A stretch of 50,000 bases of DNA from Glandiceps talaboti (taxonomy: Eukaryota; Hemichordata; Enteropneusta; Spengelidae). The position numbers were made by a program, and so were the translations under genes. The DNA is taken from the NCBI RefSeq assembly GCF_964340395.1, contig NC_135551.1, positions 31,908,955 to 31,958,954 on the forward strand. Direction: 5' to 3'. Shown here in pieces: positions 49,377 through 50,000 of the stretch. The notes under the pieces were generated by a model. The model made no database searches, was not told the DNA's origin, and saw nothing but the letters and a program-made list of their open reading frames with translations. Position 1 is the first letter of the stretch, and each line of letters begins with the position of its first letter.

Positions 49377-50000
49377 TACATACATACATACATACATACA
49401 TACATACATACATACATACATACATCTTTCTGTCCAATGAACCCATCGACAAAGTAATATACTGACTATCTGTCTGTCTGGTCATGGAGGCATTAATACC
49501 TGGGTGACAGTTTAACTACAGGGGCTCACGCTTAGTTAGTTATATTTGCAAAAACACACAGAATAAACAAAAACAAACAAACAAACAAACAAACAAAATA
49601 GGGTAATTACAAATTAATATCAACAATGTTTTCCTAAATGTGAAATGGTCGCTATTGTCATAGCCCCTTGTGAACATTTCACGTATTGTCAGTAATTCTT
49701 TTTGCATACAGCCATTGTTGATATTGATTTAAAATTACCTTATAGTTCAAGTTTGTCAGTGTTTATATGTTGTTTGTTTGTTTGTTTGTTTGTTTGTTTT
49801 CATAATATAACTAACTAAGCCTGAACCCCCTGTGGGTAAATCGATTTCTAACTCACCATCCCAGAAGGCACAGACATGTTCACCAGCCTGAAAAAGAAGA
49901 AAATTAAAAAAAGTTAAATATGTCATGTATGTGCACAAAGTGAAAATTAGTAGAAGGTACACAATAAGAATACACTGCACACCTTTCCACGGCTATCAAA
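48150..50000 (-). CDS. 3' part of a second 7TM-less GAIN/GPS protein with one membrane helix (5' end outside window)
   Basis: Exons (minus strand): beyond 50000-49983 (partial, FDSRGK), 49887-49857 ([10 protein letters not shown]), 49062-48956 (GPS) and 48242-48150 (terminal). Closing phases 0, 1, 0 match the corresponding exons of both relatives in the window. The GPS reads [13 protein letters not shown]...[14 protein letters not shown] with an intact HL|T site. The last exon encodes [10 protein letters not shown] and the hydrophobic [17 protein letters not shown], followed at once by TAA (48150-48152). There is therefore one C-terminal helix with no cytoplasmic tail. Such an end could also be a GPI-attachment signal. 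No 7TM exon is seen in the intron or downstream. The N-terminal domains are unknown. Confidence 0.82.
49216..49425. repeat. (CA)n and (CATA)n compound microsatellite
   Basis: A CA run, a short CGCA bridge, then CATA units interrupted by CACA blocks. It lies in the intron upstream of the GPS exon of the gene at 48150-50000. Confidence 0.95.
49519..49832. mobile_element. hAT-like MITE of about 314 bp
   Basis: CAGGGGCTCACGCTTAGTTA at the left end is mirrored at the right end (AACTAAGCCTGAACCCCCTG), giving about 28-bp inverted repeats with three mismatches. The inner ends carry (AAAC)n and (GTTT)n in mirrored positions. The CAGGGG terminus suggests hAT. No clean 8-bp target duplication is visible (TTTAACTA against TGGGTAAA), so the family call is tentative. 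Confidence 0.6.

Overview
This is nuclear DNA from an animal, most likely a marine invertebrate (lancelet, hemichordate or lophotrochozoan). I cannot place it further. The evidence is short exons with GT..AG introns, very abundant microsatellites, a tRNA-derived SINE, MITEs, and several adhesion-GPCR-type genes. The window is AT-rich. Nearly all real coding content is in short exons, and almost all of the long uninterrupted reading frames are translated microsatellites.

Layout. 54-253 (+): last exon of a gene that enters from the left, resembling the C-terminus of an SLC5-type sodium/solute cotransporter. 3186-4970 and 11867-14773 (-): two tandem paralogues, each a two-exon gene for a small protein of about 90 residues with a signal peptide, a Pro/Thr/Glu-rich middle and a hydrophobic C-terminus like a GPI-attachment signal. 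15979-29056 (-): a complete 19-exon adhesion GPCR whose exon phases all join and total 3126 nt (1041 aa). Its order is signal peptide, leucine-rich repeats with C-terminal cap, Ly-6/uPAR (LU) domain, Thr-rich stalk, hormone-receptor domain (HRM), GAIN, GPS, 7TM and cytoplasmic tail. 32441-39177 (-): a 10-exon relative (1335 nt, 444 aa) with signal peptide, HRM, GAIN and an intact GPS, but a single C-terminal membrane segment in place of the 7TM bundle. 48150 to beyond 50000 (-): the 3' end of a second such gene, again GPS followed by one membrane helix.

Between the last two lies a large inverted duplication: arms 37226-41184 and 41882-45593 around a unique spacer of about 0.7 kb. The left arm holds the 5' part (promoter, exons 1-3) of the 444-aa gene. 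The right arm holds a mirror copy of exons 1-3 with all splice sites kept, but the copy stops inside intron 3. It could therefore encode at most a short secreted HRM protein.

The main points of interest are the LRR-LU-HRM-GAIN-7TM architecture, the neighbouring family of GPS proteins without a 7TM domain (possible decoys or ligand-binding co-receptors), and the recent inverted duplication that made an HRM-only copy. Functional links between these proteins are inference from shared exon structure and linkage. Coordinates of exons come from reading splice sites and phase by eye; no transcript data were available.
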